A stretch of DNA of 7,473 nt from JAAYAY01 sp964429355 (GTDB lineage: Bacteria > Planctomycetota > Planctomycetia > Pirellulales > Thermoguttaceae): positions 1 through 7,473 of the forward strand of contig CAYSCH010000437.1 in the NCBI GenBank assembly GCA_964429355.1. The letters run 5' to 3'. How positions within the stretch are numbered: position 1 is the stretch's first letter; each line of letters begins with the position of its first letter. Position numbers and translations under genes: made by a program. Positions 1 to 6,369 of the stretch are shown piece after piece. Below the pieces are notes generated by a model. It saw only the letters and a list, made by a program, of their open reading frames with translations. It ran no database searches and was not told where the DNA came from.

Positions 1-5
1 TTCGA

Positions 6-11
6 AAGGAG
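6..11 (+). promoter_or_regulatory. Ribosome binding site of the OmpA-family lipoprotein gene
   Basis: AAGGAG is a near-perfect Shine-Dalgarno core, 7 bases ahead of the ATG at 19. It fixes the start of the first gene and shows that this gene is complete at its 5' end. Any promoter lies outside the window. Confidence 0.85.
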
Positions 12-18
12 TCGAATC

Positions 19-825
19 ATGGCAGCGCGACCCATTGCCCTGGCTTTCTCATTTCTGACTCTTCTTCCCTCCCTGGCAGGCTGCCTCGTGCCCGCCGGCA
101 AGGCCAATTCCCTTGCAGCTCAGAATCGGTCCCTGGCTGAACGCAACGACGCCTTGGCCGCCCAGTTGGAGAACCTCAAAGTCCATTCGGAGAATATCGA
201 AAATCTCCTCCTGCGCGCCGAAGAAGACCTGGCATTGATGGAAGGCCAGTCAGGCATCGACCAGCAGCGCCTCGAAGCGTTCCGGTCGCAACGCACTCGT
301 CAGACCGCCTCCGCCAACCCCCTCCCCGGGCTGCCGCCCCAAACCGAAGCTCGTCTGGCGCGGATCTCCCAACGCTACGGCAATCTCGCCTTTGCCCCCG
401 GCGGAGGCGTCAGCAAGCTGGCTACCGATATCCTCTTCGACGAAGGCGACGACGCCCTCAAGCCCGGTGCCGCAGAAGCCCTCCGCAATCTCGCGACCAT
501 GCTGAATTCCGACGACGGCCGTGAGCTGAAAGTGCTGCTCGTCGGCCATACCGACGACCAGACGGTCGCCCGAAAGCCGGCTCGTGATCGATTTGCAGAC
601 AATTTCGACCTCAGCACCGCCCGCGCACGACGTGTGGGTGACTCCCTGCAGCAATTGGGCGTGGCTCCTGAACGCATCGGTGTCGCCGGCTACGGCCCCA
701 ATCAGCCCGTTGCTCCCAACACGTCCGAAGAAGATCGGCGCAAGAACCGCCGCGTCGAAATATTTGTCATGGCCCAAGAGGTTCCCGTCGTGGGCTGGAC
801 CGAATCGACACCCCATCTGTACTGA
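19..825 (+). CDS. OmpA/Pal-family peptidoglycan-binding lipoprotein
   Basis: This 268-residue protein probably anchors the outer membrane to peptidoglycan. The N-terminus is a lipoprotein signal peptide: a hydrophobic stretch at about residues 5-20, then the lipobox SLAGC with the lipidated Cys at 22. The next residue is Leu rather than Asp, which under the E. coli sorting rule favours the outer membrane. Residues 30-95 are rich in Ala, Leu, Glu and Gln and look like a coiled-coil spacer. A Pro-rich linker (about 98-108) leads to the OmpA C-terminal domain at about 133-251. Landmarks there are DILFDEGDDALKPGA, GHTDD with Asp179, LSTARA with Arg202, and RRKNRRVEI. Asp179 and Arg202 align with the pair that binds diaminopimelate in OmpA domains. 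The strong ribosome binding site supports the ATG. No tol genes are visible nearby, so I do not call it pal. The family is secure; the exact role is inferred. Confidence 0.93.
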   Translation: MAARPIALAFSFLTLLPSLAGCLVPAGKANSLAAQNRSLAERNDALAAQLENLKVHSENIENLLLRAEEDLALMEGQSGIDQQRLEAFRSQRTRQTASANPLPGLPPQTEARLARISQRYGNLAFAPGGGVSKLATDILFDEGDDALKPGAAEALRNLATMLNSDDGRELKVLLVGHTDDQTVARKPARDRFADNFDLSTARARRVGDSLQQLGVAPERIGVAGYGPNQPVAPNTSEEDRRKNRRVEIFVMAQEVPVVGWTESTPHLY

Positions 826-867
826 TCCTGTTTCATCGCCGGGTTTCGGGGGGCTGAAGCCAGGGCT

Positions 868-893
868 GGTGGCACGCGGGCAACAGTGCCCCC
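868..893. repeat. Inverted repeat downstream of the lipoprotein gene
   Basis: GGCAC (871-875) pairs with GTGCC (886-890) across a 10-base loop, and flanking GG (868-869) and CC (892-893) can extend the stem past one mismatch. An alternative 4-bp stem is GGGC (878-881) with GCCC (888-891). No T-tract follows, so this is not a classical Rho-independent terminator, although it could mark the 3' end of the lipoprotein transcript. Confidence 0.45.
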
Positions 894-915
894 CTCTCCC
901 TGAGACCTCGTTGCC

Positions 916-944
916 TTACCGCAATGCCACCATGGCGGTATAAT
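916..944 (+). promoter_or_regulatory. Candidate sigma70-like promoter overlapped by an imperfect palindrome
   Basis: TATAAT at 939-944 matches the -10 consensus exactly. Seventeen bases upstream, TTACCG (916-921) is a weak -35 match (3 of 6). Positions 917-940 form an imperfect palindrome: TACCGC (917-922) pairs with GCGGTA (935-940), and ATG (924-926) with CAT (931-933), giving 9 of 12 complementary pairs around a CCAC centre. The palindrome covers the spacer and enters both promoter elements, which is where a repressor would be expected to bind. Transcription would start near 951 and give a leader of about 240 bases before resB. The motif match is seen; the function is inferred. Confidence 0.4.
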
Positions 945-988
945 TCCTGCAACACCGCGGCGGCTACCCCCACGGGCCTCCTTTCCCG

Positions 989-1010
989 CTCTCCTGCAGG
1001 GCTGGGAGAG
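989..1010. repeat. Hairpin with CTCTCC/GGAGAG arms
   Basis: CTCTCC (989-994) pairs with GGAGAG (1005-1010), and CAG (997-999) with CTG (1002-1004) continues the stem after a 2-base bulge. The GGGAGAG arm (1004-1010) is also complementary to CTCTCCC at 894-900, and its GGAGAG core to CTCTCC at 1056-1061, so alternative folds are possible. Arms of this kind are common in dispersed intergenic repeats of GC-rich genomes. Confidence 0.5.
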
Positions 1011-1047
1011 AGCTCCGGCCCGGCCGCTCGGCCTGAGTTGCTCCCCT

Positions 1048-1090
1048 GTCGTGGTCTCTCCGGCAAGGTCCTCAACGGACCTGCCACGAC
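1048..1090. repeat. Nested inverted repeat (two perfect stems)
   Basis: The outer arms GTCGTGG (1048-1054) and CCACGAC (1084-1090) pair perfectly over 7 bp. Inside them AGGTCC (1066-1071) and GGACCT (1077-1082) pair perfectly over 6 bp around a 5-base loop, TCAAC. The internal loop is asymmetric: 11 bases on the left, one on the right. Thirteen perfect pairs in 43 bases is the strongest secondary-structure signal in the window. It would lie in the resB leader if the 939-944 promoter is used. No T-tract follows. Confidence 0.6.
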
Positions 1091-1111
1091 CTGCATACCA
1101 CCCCGCCTCTC

Positions 1112-1121
1112 NNNNNNNNNN
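1112..1121. other. Assembly gap (10 Ns)
   Basis: Ten consecutive N bases interrupt the sequence. A round number of this kind is normally a scaffolding placeholder, so the real length and content are unknown. It sits 69 bases before the chosen resB start and does not interrupt the conserved part of that gene, but upstream frames that cross it cannot be trusted. Confidence 0.97.
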
Positions 1122-1134
1122 GGTGGATCGGGCC

Positions 1135-1148
1135 GGAACTGGGGTTCC
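1135..1148. repeat. Short hairpin ahead of resB
   Basis: GGAAC (1135-1139) and GTTCC (1144-1148) form a perfect 5-bp stem around the loop TGGG. It ends 42 bases before the resB start codon. It may be part of a structured leader or a simple chance palindrome. Confidence 0.4.
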
Positions 1149-1190
1149 CTGCATACAACGTCTTCTCGCGTCCCACCTGAAACATGGCCC

Positions 1191-3260
1191 ATGTCACGAC
1201 CCAAGCTTAGCTCGCCGAACCAGCCCCTCGCGATTCGACTCCCGCTCTTGCTCTACGAGGCCTTCGCTTCCATCTACCTGGCCGTGACCCTCATCCTGTC
1301 CTTGGCGTTCGTCCTGGCGTGGGCGACTTTCGTCGAACGCGACTACGGGACCGAAGCAGTCCACTTCGCCATCTACGACGCCTGGTGGTTTGCTGCCCTG
1401 CTCGGCCTCCTCGGCGTCAATGTCTTGTGCGCCGCCCTGATACGTTTCCCCTGGCGCCGCTATCAGACGGGGTTCGTGATCACCCATGCCGGGATCCTTG
1501 TGCTCCTGGTCGGGTGCATCTATAGCGCCGTTGGCGGAATCGACGCACAGATGCCGATCTATGAGGGGAGTATCAACCACCTGGCCTGCGAAGATACCCG
1601 CCACTTCGAATTGAAAATCTATCCCGACCGGTCCGATCAGAATACCTTCTCCGTCATCGACGTTCCTTTCGCGTCCGGGCCGTTCAATTGGAGCGACTAC
1701 CCGCACATGTTCCCTTTCCCCTGGCGAGTGGCCCATCGAGACAGAGGCAAAATCTGCGATCAAGACGGTATCCGTCTCGAGGTGCTGGATTACTATCGCG
1801 ACTGGAAACCGGCACCAGCTTCTCCACTTATCCTCCGGGCGGCCGTCTCCGAACCGCATTCGAAACAGCTCGGAACTCTCGAACAACTGCAGTTGAACCT
1901 CCGCTCGTCGGCCGAGGCCGATATCCCCGGCCCGCGGGTTTCCGGCGCTCTCCAGCGTTTGGAGAGCGGAGTCCGATTCGTGTTCTGGGTGGCGTCGAGC
2001 CGGGCGGAAACCGAGGCTTTTCGACTCGCCGGCCCGGCCGGCGATCTGGGCGCCCAGGGGCAAATCGCCCTTTACGCTCGCGGCCAGGTCTTTCGCTTCC
2101 AGGTCGACTCGCTTGAACCCCGGACCCGCCTCCCGCTCGGCAAAACCGGTTACCAGTTGGAACTCGTTGGCCAGAGCCCCGCCTTTCTGGGACTCGAACT
2201 CAAGATCCATCCGCCCCGCGGACAGTCCGAGTCCATGATCCTCTATGCCGAGGTGCCCGAATTCAACATCCAGGCCCCAGACCATGGCGTCTTCGGCAGC
2301 TACTGGGTCGACGCCTCCAGCTCGCTGGCCGCCGAGGCGAACGAAGCGATCCTGTCGCTCCACAATCCGAAAGAACCCCGAATCGATATCCTCCAGGGCG
2401 TCGAGGGTAATCTCCTCTACCGCGTCTGGCAGTCACCGGAATTGGGGCCCTCCGGGGAACTGGCCGCCGGGCGGCGCACGGATGTCCCCCTCGAACCTTC
2501 GACACGCTCCCTGCAGTTCTACGTGGAGTCCTTCCAGCCGCACCAGCAACCCGGTAGGAACTTCACTCCCAAACCCTTCAACAAGGATGCTTCATCTCTG
2601 AGAAATGGCTCCCTGGCCCTGGTCCGGCTCACCGTCGATGGCAACATGGAGGAGTTCTGGCTGGAATCGCGGTATTCCGCTGCTATGGACGTCCCTCCGA
2701 CCGGCCTCCAGCGCCGTACCGTCGTCGGCAAGGACCGCCGTGTGGAAGTGACGTTGGTTCCCGACTCGGTCGACGTGGGATTTCACATCTATCTCGACAA
2801 GTTCCAACGCAAACTCGATCCGGGCTCGAGCGTCGCCTCCCACTATTCGAGCCTCGTGGATTTGGTCACCGCGAAAATGGATCCGCAGTCCCAGGAGCAA
2901 GTCCGCGATGCGACGATCGAAGAGGGGGTGCTGATCACGCTCAACGAACCGATCACCCGCACCGATCCGCGCACCGGCCGCTCGTTCCGAATCTACCAGG
3001 AGAGCTTCATGGGCCCCCTCAAGCCCGGCGGCAAAGACGGAATGTTCGATCGGAAGCTTGGCGGGAGAGTCCTCCATGGAGAAACCATGCCGCGAGATGA
3101 GCTCTTCCTCTCCTGGTTGACCGTAAATTACGACCCCGGGAGGGGACTGAAATACTTCGGCAGCATGATGATCGTTGCCGGCATCGCTACAATGTTCTAC
3201 ATGAAGGCGTATTTCTTCTCTCGGCGGAGTAGCGGCCGTACCGGGACAGCAGAAACATAG
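1191..3260 (+). CDS. resB: Cytochrome c biogenesis protein ResB (Ccs1)
   Basis: This 689-residue membrane protein partners CcsA in System II cytochrome c maturation, passing heme to apocytochromes on the outer face of the cytoplasmic membrane. Three membrane segments lie near the N-terminus (about 22-47, 64-84 and 94-114) and a fourth at about 655-676, with a large extracytoplasmic domain between. Family landmarks are VITHAGILVLLVG with His99 in the third segment (the likely ResB transmembrane heme histidine), LEVLDYYRDW, LDPGSSV near 542-548, ITLNEPI, FRIYQESF at 599-606 and NYDPGRGLKYFGS before the last segment. It is longer than many ResB proteins (roughly 450-600 residues). I chose the ATG at 1191 because it sits just before the first membrane segment. 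The frame stays open further upstream, but that stretch looks non-coding and crosses the gap. No clear Shine-Dalgarno precedes this start. The next gene begins 8 bases after the stop. Confidence 0.9.
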   Translation: MSRPKLSSPNQPLAIRLPLLLYEAFASIYLAVTLILSLAFVLAWATFVERDYGTEAVHFAIYDAWWFAALLGLLGVNVLCAALIRFPWRRYQTGFVITHAGILVLLVGCIYSAVGGIDAQMPIYEGSINHLACEDTRHFELKIYPDRSDQNTFSVIDVPFASGPFNWSDYPHMFPFPWRVAHRDRGKICDQDGIRLEVLDYYRDWKPAPASPLILRAAVSEPHSKQLGTLEQLQLNLRSSAEADIPGPRVSGALQRLESGVRFVFWVASSRAETEAFRLAGPAGDLGAQGQIALYARGQVFRFQVDSLEPRTRLPLGKTGYQLELVGQSPAFLGLELKIHPPRGQSESMILYAEVPEFNIQAPDHGVFGSYWVDASSSLAAEANEAILSLHNPKEPRIDILQGVEGNLLYRVWQSPELGPSGELAAGRRTDVPLEPSTRSLQFYVESFQPHQQPGRNFTPKPFNKDASSLRNGSLALVRLTVDGNMEEFWLESRYSAAMDVPPTGLQRRTVVGKDRRVEVTLVPDSVDVGFHIYLDKFQRKLDPGSSVASHYSSLVDLVTAKMDPQSQEQVRDATIEEGVLITLNEPITRTDPRTGRSFRIYQESFMGPLKPGGKDGMFDRKLGGRVLHGETMPRDELFLSWLTVNYDPGRGLKYFGSMMIVAGIATMFYMKAYFFSRRSSGRTGTAET

Positions 3261-3264
3261 AGGG
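3260..3264 (+). promoter_or_regulatory. Ribosome binding site of ccsA, overlapping the resB stop
   Basis: GAGGG begins on the last base of the resB TAG stop codon and ends 4 bases before the ccsA ATG. The overlap supports translation of the two genes from one message, possibly coupled. It also supports the ATG at 3269, as no other ATG, GTG or TTG in frame lies between it and the signal-like segment. Confidence 0.65.
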
Positions 3265-3268
3265 TTTC

Positions 3269-6200
3269 ATGCCATTTCCATACACGTGGATCACATCGTC
3301 CCTGTGGTCCGATCGTCACCGTAACGAGCCCCCCAGAAAGCTTCGGGCTCCCCGCATCTTCGGCCGTCCAAAATTTGTCGCGAGCCTCTTCCTCGCCGTT
3401 TGCCTCGCCCCAGCCGCCACATCGGCCGCAGCTGACCAAACCGGCACGCCCGATTTCTCGGCCTGGCAGCATATGCCTGTCTTCTACAACGGGCGGATGA
3501 TGCCCGTCAACACCTTTGCCCGGCTGGTCGTCGAAAGCGTTTGCGATCGCGCCGATCCCCGCCTCAGCCTCGATGGCGTCACCGAAGCACAGAGAAGCTT
3601 GCCGGAGTTTTCCGAAACCGAAAAACTGTTTCCCTCGCGCGTCCGGGAATTCGCCGCACCGGAACTCCTCTTCAGTTGGATCGTGGAGCCTGAACGCTGG
3701 GAACTCGTTCCCTTTCTGATCGCCGAGCACGAAACGCTTCGGCAAGAAATCCTCGGGCTCCCCGTCCTGTCACCCAGCCGAAAGCATCTCAAGTACGTCT
3801 CTCCCTACGACGTGGCGCACTCGAAAGGTTTCGATCGGGCGGTGCGCGAGTTGGCGGCAAGGCGCGCCGACTCCTCGGCCGAAAAGCACCCGTCCAGCGG
3901 CGCCGACGCCGCAGTCGAGCAGCTCTTTCAGGCGTATCGGACCTATCGATCGGTCGCCTACGATCCATTCCACGATGACCCGCGAGCATTCGTCGACGCG
4001 CTCTCCACTACCGCGGACAGGTGGAACGACACCGCCACAACTTGGAACCAGTTCCAGGATGCCCTGCTGCTCCTGGCGCCCGATGTCTACGGCAACGGCG
4101 CCGCCGATCAGATCGAGGCCGTGCGATCCGGAATCGCCGCGGTCGGCCAGACCATGGAGCAAGGGCGGCTTGACCTGCGCAAGGCCGAGAAGATCCTGGC
4201 CGATACCGCCGGGCAGGCGACCCGGCTGGCTGCGACCACCGATCGCGGAATGAAAGAGGTCTTCGCCCGCCCCCGCCCGCCCGCCGTAGACGAAACCTCC
4301 TGGCGGCAGATCCGCAATGCGTCCCATATCGTCGCGGCCGGATCGGCCGATCTCGTGCTCGCGATCAAACAGACCCAACTCGCCCTCTTCGACAGCCAGA
4401 AGGCCCTGCGATTGCTTCCGGGATTGAACCCGGCGGCTCTCGAGAAAAACCGTGATCCGGAGAATGACGCCCAGCCCTGGTTGACATTGCAGATGGTGCT
4501 TTTCGGCGACGACGACGTCTATCGTACCTTCATTCGCCCTGACCTGTCCGAATCCCATGCCGAACCGATTTCGCCCGCCGAAGGAATGACTCGCCTGGAA
4601 TTGCTGAAGCGGCTGGCGTCCGAGGGCAACCCCGGCCGTGTAGAACGCTTGGCCTTCGCAGACGCCGCGGCCGCCTACCTGGATCGCACTGCCAGCGATC
4701 GCACCCAGAGATTCTCCGCGGCCATGCAACGCTTTGCCCGCGAAATGCGAACGCTCGGAGAACGAATCGAACCGGCTCGGGCCAACCTGGCCCTCCGCCA
4801 TCCCGATGACCAATTGATCGCAGTGACGGCCTATCCGCCGGCCGGCTCAACCCTTGCAGAGGTCACCTACTACCAGCTCGATCCCTTCAAATGGTCCTGG
4901 GTCCTCAGTTTCCTCGCCCTCGGCTGCCTCGCCGCCGCCTTGGGGGCGATTCGCAAACCCATGTACTGGTCCGGCTTGGCCCTGCTCATCGCCGCCCAGG
5001 TCTGCTCGGTCACCGGATTCGCCATGCGCACCTATATCACCGGTTGGGCTCCCGTGACCAATATGTTCGAGACCGTGGTCTTCGTAGCCCTGGTCACCGC
5101 CACTCTCGGCATCCTGTTCACACTCGCCCCGCTCTTCGGGCCGGGCCTGCGCCGGGCCTGGCGGATGTCCGCCGTTCCGGCTACCCCCGAGGCCCGCTCT
5201 CTCGACGACCAGGATCTGGCGTTCATCAGTCCAACGGCCTGGACCAGGCTCCGGGCGGCCATGCTGATTCCACGAGCGCTCCTTGTTTACGCCGTCTTCT
5301 ACCTCCTGACTTCTGTCCAATACGGCGCCGGCACCGGCTACACCATCATCCGCATGGTCCCCAGAGGCAATTCGATCAACGACCAGGTGGTATGGATTGT
5401 CGGCCTTTCGATGCTGACCCTGGCAATCTGGCTCGTTCCTCGCCTGATCTTGATGGCAGGCCTCGGCGCGATCGCCGTCCCATGGTCGTTGACCAGGTCC
5501 GGCTTGCGGGATCCGCTCCAGAAGGTCATGGACCGCAAGGCCTTTGCCGTGGTCGGGGCGGGCACGGCCTTCACCATCGGACTGATCGCCTACTTCGCAC
5601 CAATCTGGGACAGCAATATCAATCCTCTCATGCCGGTCCTGCGCGACAACTTCTGGCTCACCCTCCATGTCTTGACGATCACCGCCAGCTACGGGGCGGG
5701 CTTTCTCGCCTGGGGGCTCGGCATAACTGCCATGGCCTACTACATCTTCGGTCGCTATCGCGAGCCGTTGGCTCCCTCCTGCGCCCACCTGGCGCAGGGC
5801 CATCGTCCGGCCCATGGATACCAGGCACCCGCCGACGCGTTCCGTCGCGGTGTTCCCGATCAATGCGTGGGCCTTTCCGGCTTCATCTACAAGGCAATCC
5901 AGGTCGCCGTCGTCCTCCTGGCTGCCGGCACCATTCTCGGTGGCCTCTGGGCCGATGTCTCCTGGGGACGGTTCTGGGGCTGGGACTCGAAGGAGGTCTG
6001 GGCCCTCATCTCCCTGTTGATTTATCTGGGCCTCCTCCATTTCCGCTTCGTCGGCCTTTTTCGCGATTTCGCCCTCGCCGCAGGCGCCGTTTTCGGAATC
6101 ACGTCCATCGTCATGGCCTGGTGGGGCGTAAACTTCTTCCTCGGCAGCGGTCTCCACAGCTACGGCAGCGGGGCCGGCGGCGGCCTCTACGTCCTCGCCT

Positions 6201-6337
6201 TCATGTTCTTCAACGCCCTCGTCGTAGCAGCCGGCGCCATCCGCTACTTCGCCGAAACTGGCGGTGCAACCACGCCGGTATTCCAGGAATCCCACCCTCC
6301 AGTCACCGCCGTGCCCGAGCCTGGCAGCACGTCCTGA
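3269..6337 (+). CDS. ccsA: Cytochrome c biogenesis protein CcsA (CcsB/ResC type) with long N-terminal extension
   Basis: This 1022-residue protein is the heme-handling half of System II; with ResB it attaches heme to apocytochromes c. The C-terminal half (from about 541) is the CcsA domain with around ten or more membrane segments. Its tryptophan-rich heme motif is at 894-911 (WADVSWGRFWGWDSKEVW). His800 (FWLTLHVL), His924 (LGLLHFRF) and His963 (GLHSYGSG) fit the first periplasmic, the transmembrane and the second periplasmic heme histidines of the family. The N-terminal half is an extracytoplasmic extension: a basic region, a signal-like segment at about 35-55 (ending TSAAADQ), the motif MPVFYNGRMMPVNTFAR at 69-85, then a mostly helical stretch to about 535 whose function I do not know. 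Stand-alone CcsA proteins are usually about 300-400 residues. The ATG has a ribosome binding site but leaves a long n-region of about 33 residues, so a membrane-anchored rather than cleaved N-terminus is possible. Confidence 0.92.
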   Translation: MPFPYTWITSSLWSDRHRNEPPRKLRAPRIFGRPKFVASLFLAVCLAPAATSAAADQTGTPDFSAWQHMPVFYNGRMMPVNTFARLVVESVCDRADPRLSLDGVTEAQRSLPEFSETEKLFPSRVREFAAPELLFSWIVEPERWELVPFLIAEHETLRQEILGLPVLSPSRKHLKYVSPYDVAHSKGFDRAVRELAARRADSSAEKHPSSGADAAVEQLFQAYRTYRSVAYDPFHDDPRAFVDALSTTADRWNDTATTWNQFQDALLLLAPDVYGNGAADQIEAVRSGIAAVGQTMEQGRLDLRKAEKILADTAGQATRLAATTDRGMKEVFARPRPPAVDETSWRQIRNASHIVAAGSADLVLAIKQTQLALFDSQKALRLLPGLNPAALEKNRDPENDAQPWLTLQMVLFGDDDVYRTFIRPDLSESHAEPISPAEGMTRLELLKRLASEGNPGRVERLAFADAAAAYLDRTASDRTQRFSAAMQRFAREMRTLGERIEPARANLALRHPDDQLIAVTAYPPAGSTLAEVTYYQLDPFKWSWVLSFLALGCLAAALGAIRKPMYWSGLALLIAAQVCSVTGFAMRTYITGWAPVTNMFETVVFVALVTATLGILFTLAPLFGPGLRRAWRMSAVPATPEARSLDDQDLAFISPTAWTRLRAAMLIPRALLVYAVFYLLTSVQYGAGTGYTIIRMVPRGNSINDQVVWIVGLSMLTLAIWLVPRLILMAGLGAIAVPWSLTRSGLRDPLQKVMDRKAFAVVGAGTAFTIGLIAYFAPIWDSNINPLMPVLRDNFWLTLHVLTITASYGAGFLAWGLGITAMAYYIFGRYREPLAPSCAHLAQGHRPAHGYQAPADAFRRGVPDQCVGLSGFIYKAIQVAVVLLAAGTILGGLWADVSWGRFWGWDSKEVWALISLLIYLGLLHFRFVGLFRDFALAAGAVFGITSIVMAWWGVNFFLGSGLHSYGSGAGGGLYVLAFMFFNALVVAAGAIRYFAETGGATTPVFQESHPPVTAVPEPGSTS

Positions 6338-6343
6338 GGCTCG
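6316..6343. terminator. Weak hairpin at the ccsA stop (possible transcription end)
   Basis: CGAGCCT (6316-6322) and AGGCTCG (6337-6343) form a perfect 7-bp stem with a 14-base loop, in which CAG (6325-6327) and CTG (6334-6336) may add pairs. The hairpin spans the ccsA stop codon and sits between two convergent genes, a natural place for termination. No T-run follows on either strand, so it is not a standard intrinsic terminator. Confidence 0.3.
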
Positions 6344-6369
6344 CTCATCAATAACTCGAACAAGGCTGC

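Larger units (their letters stand above)
1090..1156. repeat. 9-bp direct repeat flanking the assembly gap
   Basis: CCTGCATAC occurs at 1090-1098 and again at 1148-1156, one copy on each side of the N run. This could be chance, the ends of a repeat unit that broke the assembly, or a sign that the contig ends were joined with some duplicated or missing sequence. Confidence 0.4.
826..1190. other. Gene-free, palindrome-rich intergenic region with an assembly gap
   Basis: These 365 bases lie between the lipoprotein gene and resB. No open frame here looks like protein: the resB frame stays open upstream to 924 and two minus-strand frames cross the region, but their translations are low-complexity Arg/Pro/Gly/Ala text and all cross the Ns. 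Instead the stretch holds at least five inverted repeats, a TATAAT box at 939-944 and a 9-bp direct repeat flanking ten Ns. It is probably the promoter and leader of the resB-ccsA operon, possibly built from dispersed palindromic repeats. The true length is uncertain because the Ns are probably a placeholder. Confidence 0.7.

Noticed and set aside
868..900. Intrinsic terminator of the lipoprotein gene
   Set aside because: A stem can form but it is short, has a 10-base loop and is followed by C-rich sequence rather than a T-run.
924..1190. N-terminal extension of resB by 89 codons in the same open frame
   Set aside because: The extension has no membrane or signal features, is Pro/Arg/Gly-rich and crosses the ten Ns, so even the frame is unreliable. 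ResB proteins begin close to the first membrane segment, as with the ATG at 1191.
702..1204. Minus-strand open frames of 123-150 codons across the resB leader
   Set aside because: They run through the N gap and the inverted repeats, overlap the lipoprotein gene or the resB start, and give low-complexity translations. They are by-products of GC-rich palindromic DNA.
1194..2363. 389-codon minus-strand frame inside resB
   Set aside because: It is antisense to conserved ResB sequence, with a composition typical of a reverse-strand shadow and no domain signals.
4847..6354. Long open frames of about 480-490 codons antisense to ccsA (4847-6295) and in another plus-strand frame (4891-6354)
   Set aside because: They fully overlap the well-supported CcsA domain, have skewed Gly/Asp/Glu or Arg/Pro/His compositions, and lack recognisable motifs. 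Long shadow frames are expected in GC-rich coding DNA.
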